A stretch of DNA of 64,000 nucleotides. It comes from Massilia sp. YIM B02443. Its GTDB lineage: Bacteria; Pseudomonadota; Gammaproteobacteria; Burkholderiales; Burkholderiaceae_D. The stretch lies in contig NZ_JASNRA010000014.1 of the NCBI RefSeq assembly GCF_030411955.1, positions 1 through 64,000 of the forward strand, given 5' to 3'. The stretch's first letter is position 1. Every line of letters begins with the position of its first letter. The position numbers and the translations under genes are program-made. Below are positions 59,899-64,000 of the stretch, one piece after another. The notes beneath the pieces were generated by a model, which saw nothing but the letters and a program-made list of their open reading frames with translations, did not search any database and was not told the DNA's origin.

Positions 59899-59904
59899 AT
59901 TATA
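59899..59904 (-). promoter_or_regulatory. TATAAT -10-like element before dapC
   Basis: The minus strand reads TATAAT directly into the alternative dapC ATG (shared AT). The -35 region at 17 bases upstream (TGCGCA) is poor, so this is suggestive only. If used, transcription starts downstream of that ATG and the GTG start is real. Confidence 0.35.
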
Positions 59905-60000
59905 GCGCCATGCCCGGGCCATGCGCAGGCGGCGTCGGCGGTGAAGTGGAGTAGTATGGAAATGACAATCCAACCCGCGACGCCACTGGAGAGAGCAACC

Positions 60001-60771
60001 GTGCCGATCAGCTATGCACGCAGCCTGACAGCGCATCAACGTACGCCCGGCGCCAACCGCCACCTGGGCGTGGCGCTGGCCTTCGTGGCCGGCGCCATCA
60101 ACGCCGGCGGCTTCCTGGCGGTGCGCGAATACACCTCGCACATGACCGGCATCGTCTCCAGCGCCGCCGACCACCTGGTGCTGGGCGAGTCCGAACTGGT
60201 GCTGGCGGCGCTGGCGGCGCTGCTCAGCTTCGTGCTGGGCGCGGCCTGCACCGCGATCCTGGTCAACTACATCCGCCGCCGCGGCCTGCACAGCGGCTAC
60301 GCGCTGCCGCTGTTGCTCGAGGCCGTGCTGCTGCTGGTGTTCGGCATCCTGGGCGCGCGCCTGGCGGCGATCGACGCCTTCTTCATTCCGCTCACCGTGA
60401 TGCTGCTGTGCTTCATGATGGGCTTGCAGAACGCGGTGATCACCAAGGTCTCGCAGGCCGAGATCCGTACCACCCACATGACCGGCATCGTGACCGACAT
60501 CGGCATCGAGCTGGGCAAGATGGCCTACTGGAACGCCGATGGCGCGCGCCAGCCGAAGGTGGCGGCCAACCACGCGCGCCTGGGGCTGATGGCGGCGCTG
60601 CTGGGGGCGTTCTGCATCGGCGGCGTGCTGGGCGCGTTCGGCTTCAAGCACCTGGGCTACCTGTCGACGGTGCCGCTGGCGGCGCTGCTGTGCGTGCTGG
60701 GGATCGTGCCCATCGTCGACGATGCCTGCGCCGTGCTGGCGCGCTGGAGCCGGGCGCGCCGGCAGGGCTGA
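60001..60771 (+). CDS. DUF1275 (YoaK) family membrane protein
   Basis: A polytopic inner-membrane protein of about 256 residues with six predicted helices. The family hallmarks are ALAFVAGAINAGGFLAV, EYTSHMTGIVSS (first half) and its repeat IRTTHMTGIVTDIGIELGK, plus CFMMGLQNAVITKVSQAEI. DUF1275 function is unknown. GTG 60001 is supported by GGAGAG; ATGs at 59956 and 59962 are other options. Divergent from dapC. Confidence 0.85.
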   Translation: MPISYARSLTAHQRTPGANRHLGVALAFVAGAINAGGFLAVREYTSHMTGIVSSAADHLVLGESELVLAALAALLSFVLGAACTAILVNYIRRRGLHSGYALPLLLEAVLLLVFGILGARLAAIDAFFIPLTVMLLCFMMGLQNAVITKVSQAEIRTTHMTGIVTDIGIELGKMAYWNADGARQPKVAANHARLGLMAALLGAFCIGGVLGAFGFKHLGYLSTVPLAALLCVLGIVPIVDDACAVLARWSRARRQG

Positions 60772-60885
60772 CGCGGCGCCAGGGCCGGGGTCGTGCCGGT
60801 GGCGCCGGCAATGCAGTGTGCATACGCCGTGGACATTGCTTATCGGGCAAGGTTATCATCCGATATTGTTCACACCGTTGCCGCC

Positions 60886-61845
60886 ATGACACACACTGCG
60901 TTACCAGATTCCCGTTTGACCGTCCGCGCCCGTCTCAACTGGACCATCCTGGTGCCGGCGTTCGCCCTGCTGGCCCTGGCGCTGATGTGGTGGCGCTGGG
61001 GCGGAACGGTCCAGGACTCGCAATACTATTTCGACACCGCGCGCTACCTGCGCGGCGACATTCCGAAGTCCGAACTGGTGCCGCCGTTTCCTTACCGGAT
61101 CCTGGTGCCGGCGCTGGCGTCGGCCATTCCCGGCGACCTGCGCAACAACTTCGCCATGCTGAACTGGCTGCTGGTCGTGGCCGGCGCCTGCTGCATGTCG
61201 GCGGCCGTGCTGCGCGCCGGCCTGGGCCAGCGGCGCGCCATCGCGGCCGGACTCTTGATGATCGTCTCGCTGCCTGCGGTCTGGTACGCGCCCTACCTGC
61301 TGGTCGATCCCGGATCGGTGTGCGCGCGCTCGGTGTTCGTGCTGGCGGTGCTGACCGGACAGCCGTGGGTGGCCGCGCTGGCCGGCCTGATCGGCACCGC
61401 GGTGCGCGAAGAAAACATCCTGCTGCTGTTCTGGCTGCTGGCGACACGGCGCGTCGCCTTGCTGCCCGGACTGGCCCTGCTGGCCGCCGCCGGCGGCTGG
61501 ATCCTGCTGGTGCGCTGGTGGCTGATCCCCGGACTGCTCAGCTATACCTGGGTGCCGAACTGGGGCAATATCGAACGCGCGCTACATGACGTGCGCTCGC
61601 ATCTGTCGCTGATCGGCTCGTCCATCATCGTGATTCCGCTGGCGCTGCTCGGCTGGCGCAAGGCGCCCGCGACGCTGCGTCCGCTGGTCGGCTTGCTGGT
61701 CCTGATGGCCCTGCCGCAGATGTACGCGGCGCTCAGCGTGCGGGTCGATGGCCGCCTGGTCTGGGGCCTGTATCCGTTCCTGGTGCCGTTCGCGGTCTGC
61801 GCCGGGCTGGCGCCGGCGCGGCCGTCAAACGGCGTGCCGGACTAG
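60886..61845 (+). CDS. Polytopic membrane protein, unknown function
   Basis: A 319-residue membrane protein with about eight to nine hydrophobic helices. The first large loop holds QDSQYYFDTARYLRGDIPKS and PPFPYRILVPALAS, the kind of acidic-aromatic periplasmic loop seen in lipid-linked sugar (GT-C-like) glycosyltransferases and related EPS proteins. No catalytic motif can be fixed. Its stop overlaps that of the convergent HAD-UbiA gene by four bases. A shared role with the UbiA enzyme in polyprenyl-lipid metabolism is possible but only by neighbourhood. Confidence 0.6.
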   Translation: MTHTALPDSRLTVRARLNWTILVPAFALLALALMWWRWGGTVQDSQYYFDTARYLRGDIPKSELVPPFPYRILVPALASAIPGDLRNNFAMLNWLLVVAGACCMSAAVLRAGLGQRRAIAAGLLMIVSLPAVWYAPYLLVDPGSVCARSVFVLAVLTGQPWVAALAGLIGTAVREENILLLFWLLATRRVALLPGLALLAAAGGWILLVRWWLIPGLLSYTWVPNWGNIERALHDVRSHLSLIGSSIIVIPLALLGWRKAPATLRPLVGLLVLMALPQMYAALSVRVDGRLVWGLYPFLVPFAVCAGLAPARPSNGVPD

Positions 61846-63353
61846 CCCAGGCCGAACAGCGCCGGTTCGACGCTGCTGCCGGGCCACGGCGCAACCGAGG
61901 CCGCCACGGCCAGCGCCAGGCACAGCGCGCATACCGCCAGGCTGACCCGGTCGCGGCTGACGTACAGCACCGGGTCTTCGTTGACCAGGCCGCGCCAGGA
62001 CAGCGTCCACAGGCGTCCGAGCCAGAACACCAGCAGCGGCACGATGCCGGCCAGCCAGGCCGGCGACTGGTAGCGGATCAGCGCATTCTGCGATTCGAAA
62101 TACAGGATGAAGATCAGCACCGACAAGAAGGCGCTGTTGATGCCCATGATGCCGATTGGCTGCTTGTCGGCGGTGGTGTAGCCGCGCCCGGCGGACTTTT
62201 CCTTGCCCAGCAATTCCAGGTTGTGCAGCTCGCTGTGGCGCTTGAGCAGGGCCAGGCTGAGAAAGAAGAAGAACGAGAAGGCCAGCAGCCAGAACGACGG
62301 TTCGATCGCGGTGGCGGCGCAACCGGCCAGGATGCGCATGCTGTACAGGATCGCCAGCGCCACGATGTCCACCATCAGGATGCGCTTGAGCACCAGCGAA
62401 TAACACGTGGTCGACACGAAGTAGGTGAACACCGCCAGCGCCAGCAGGGGGCCGGCCAACAGGCTCGACAGCAAAGCGGCGGCCACCAGTAGCGGCGCCG
62501 CGCCCAGCGCGACGGCGATCGGCAGGGTGCCGGCGGCGATCGGGCGGTGGCGCTTGCTGCGGTGCGCGCGGTCGTCGCCCGCGTCGAGCGTGTCGTTGAG
62601 CAGGTAGGCGCTCGAGGCGCACAGCGAAAACGCCACGAAGGCCAGCGCCGACTGCCACGCCGCCGCCAGCGTGAGCTCGTTCCCGGCCAGCATCGGCACG
62701 AATACCAGCAGGTTCTTCAGCCATTGGCGCGGCCGCATCGCCTTGAGCAGGGCCATGCCCTGGCGCGGACGCGCGCCGCCCACCGGCGCGGTGACGCGGC
62801 CGTCGCCGATCGCCAGCGGTCGCGGCGACACCGACAGCGCACTGCCGCAGTGGCGCCAGACGGCGCGATCGGCCTTGCCGGCGCCGACATAATCGAACCC
62901 GCGCTCTCCGTACAGCTCGACCAGCAGGCGCGCGCGCGCCTGCGCGCCGCGGGCGCCACCCTCGTGCGCATGGACCTGTCCGAACAGGCCCAGGTGCGCC
63001 GCCACGCCGTCGGCGACGCCGCGCCGTGCGCCGCTCATCAGGACCAGGGTGCGCCCCTGGGCGCGTTGCTCCGCCAAAAAGGCGAGCAAGGGGCGGTCGT
63101 AGGGCAGGGCGGCGGCCGGCGGCATCGCGCAATGCAGCAGCTTGCGCCGGAACGCGCCGCCGCCGGCCAGCAGCCAGGCCGGCAGGCGCCACAGCTGCAG
63201 GAAGCGGGTGCGCAGGAACAGCGCCAGCGCTTCCCATAGCAGGCTGGAGCGGATCAGCGCATCGTCCAGGTCGACGACCAGCGCGCGTTGCACGGCGGCG
63301 GCGTCGGCGGCGGCGACGGTGTCTGGCCTCAGGTCGGGGGCGGCATTCTTCAA
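61842..63353 (-). CDS. HAD-like domain fused to UbiA prenyltransferase (decaprenyl-P phosphoribosyltransferase-like)
   Basis: A 503-residue fusion. Residues about 20-195 are a HAD-type domain: VVDLDDALI with Asp28 and Asp30, LVLMSGA in the second motif, and AIGDG at the end. The usual Thr after DxD is Ala32. Residues 205-503 form a UbiA-type membrane prenyltransferase with about eight helices: MRPRQWLKNLLVFV, then the polyprenyl site NDTLDAGDDRAHRSKRHRPI. The RPRQWLKN start and this motif resemble decaprenyl-phosphate phosphoribosyltransferases (Rv3806c-like), where a phosphatase removes the 5-phosphate next. That fits a fused HAD, if active. No DprE1/DprE2-like genes are near. Confidence 0.8.
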   Translation of the reverse strand: MKNAAPDLRPDTVAAADAAAVQRALVVDLDDALIRSSLLWEALALFLRTRFLQLWRLPAWLLAGGGAFRRKLLHCAMPPAAALPYDRPLLAFLAEQRAQGRTLVLMSGARRGVADGVAAHLGLFGQVHAHEGGARGAQARARLLVELYGERGFDYVGAGKADRAVWRHCGSALSVSPRPLAIGDGRVTAPVGGARPRQGMALLKAMRPRQWLKNLLVFVPMLAGNELTLAAAWQSALAFVAFSLCASSAYLLNDTLDAGDDRAHRSKRHRPIAAGTLPIAVALGAAPLLVAAALLSSLLAGPLLALAVFTYFVSTTCYSLVLKRILMVDIVALAILYSMRILAGCAATAIEPSFWLLAFSFFFFLSLALLKRHSELHNLELLGKEKSAGRGYTTADKQPIGIMGINSAFLSVLIFILYFESQNALIRYQSPAWLAGIVPLLVFWLGRLWTLSWRGLVNEDPVLYVSRDRVSLAVCALCLALAVAASVAPWPGSSVEPALFGLG

Positions 63354-63524
63354 TTGCGGTCCTGCTGGTTGGTTTGTCTGGCCCCGCTCGATCCGGTTCG
63401 GCCCGGCGTGCGGCGGGTGGGTGGCGCTGGCGGGGTCGGCAGTCTAGCAGAGCAGGGTGGATCCAAAGTACGTGCTTTTCCACCGCAGGGTCCGGAACGG
63501 CGCCGGCGCATCCGCTTCGATGCG

Positions 63525-64000
63525 CTAGGCGGCGCGCTCGCGCCACGCCCCCGGATTCATCCCGCTCCACTCGCGAAACGCGTGCGTGAACGCGCTCTGC
63601 TCCTGGAATCCCAGCTTGAAGGCGATCTCGACCAGGCCCAGTTCGCGCTGGCGCAGGTAGTCGCGCGCCAGGCTGAAGCGCACGGCGTCGAACTCGGCCT
63701 GGAAGCTCGACCCGGCTTCGGCCAGCTTGCGCTGCAGGGTGCGCGCCGACAGGCCCAGCTCGGTTGCCACCGGGGCCAGCCGGGTGTCGCCGTGCGGCAG
63801 GCGCCGCAGCAGGGCGGCGCGCAGCCGGGCCGCGATGCCGTCGTTGTCGCGGGCGCGCTGCTCCAGCTGGCGCTCGGCGTATTCCTGCAATACAGGGAAC
63901 AGGCTGGTGTCGGCGTTCGGCACCGGCATCGCCAGCAGAGCGGCGTCGACCACGGCGCAGTTGGCGGCGGCGCCGAATTCGGGCAGCACGCCCAGCACGC
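63525..64000 (-). CDS. AraC family transcriptional regulator (cut by window edge)
   Basis: The C-terminal 158 or so residues of an AraC regulator, open at the window end. The HTH_18 lies in the last 90 residues: LAPVATELGLSARTLQRKLA as the first helix-turn-helix and VEIAFKLGFQEQSAFTHAFR as the second, with REWSGMNPGAWRERA closing. The visible upstream part (LFPVLQEYAERQLEQRARDN) matches the Arabinose_bd-like (OruR/ArgR subtype) linker. The true start lies beyond 64000. Confidence 0.85.
   Translation of the reverse strand, partial: VLGVLPEFGAAANCAVVDAALLAMPVPNADTSLFPVLQEYAERQLEQRARDNDGIAARLRAALLRRLPHGDTRLAPVATELGLSARTLQRKLAEAGSSFQAEFDAVRFSLARDYLRQRELGLVEIAFKLGFQEQSAFTHAFREWSGMNPGAWRERAA

Overview
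The window is high-GC bacterial chromosome with dense, mostly single-gene or short-operon coding. Several features point to a beta-proteobacterium of the Oxalobacteraceae, most like Massilia/Telluria: many TonB-dependent receptors, a PEP-CTERM surface protein, pilU inside a dapC-dapD-pilU-arsC-dapE-prmB cluster, paired OmpR/EnvZ and QseB/QseC-type regulators, and a large GGDEF/EAL protein. This assignment rests on gene content and protein style only. I saw no rRNA, tRNA, CRISPR array, prophage or insertion sequence.

Layout. 1-5 kb: NAD precursor uptake (pnuC with a NadR-type kinase), converging on a Fur-controlled haem locus (frameshifted haem receptor plus an HmuS-type protein with a signal peptide). 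5-10 kb: an HDOD protein, then a cohesin-bearing PEP-CTERM protein next to a large reprolysin-like metalloprotease that ends in a dockerin. 10-15.5 kb: methionine aminopeptidase coupled to a ParD-like gene, an unknown protein, a TonB receptor behind a TPP riboswitch (a likely thiamin receptor), and a VirK/YbjX protein. 15.5-25 kb: GST, aldo/keto reductase plus MFS exporter under a divergent LysR, an orphan TonB receptor, and a second LysR divergent from an NmrA-like oxidoreductase and an AtaL-like protein. 25-29 kb: small unknowns, a haloacetate-dehalogenase-like hydrolase and a QseBC-like two-component pair. 29-35.4 kb: a starch/maltooligosaccharide locus (TonB receptor, GH13, SusB-type GH97). 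35.6-46 kb: Fsr-type MFS, GNAT, PhzF, a FeeM-like N-acyl synthase followed by a membrane GGDEF/EAL protein, a DUF4124-like protein, a 2-hydroxyacid dehydrogenase, PgeF and a PLP lyase. 46-51.7 kb: EnvZ/OmpR, a small exported protein, a FapA-like protein and a lone CheW. 51.7-64 kb: YheS-type ABC-F, the prmB-dapE-arsC-pilU-dapD-dapC cluster, a DUF1275 protein, a polytopic membrane protein, a HAD-UbiA fusion and a cut-off AraC regulator.

The most interesting signal is the adjacent cohesin/dockerin pair at 6.0-9.7 kb. It looks like a minimal surface-docking device: the PEP-CTERM protein would present the cohesin at the envelope and hold a secreted, dockerin-tagged metalloprotease. Other points worth checking are the TPP riboswitch on a receptor that looks siderophore-like, the FeeM-like synthase plus 7TM-GGDEF-EAL pair, the ParD-like/MetAP pair, the exported HmuS, and a dispersed palindromic repeat family (five copies plus a decayed arm).
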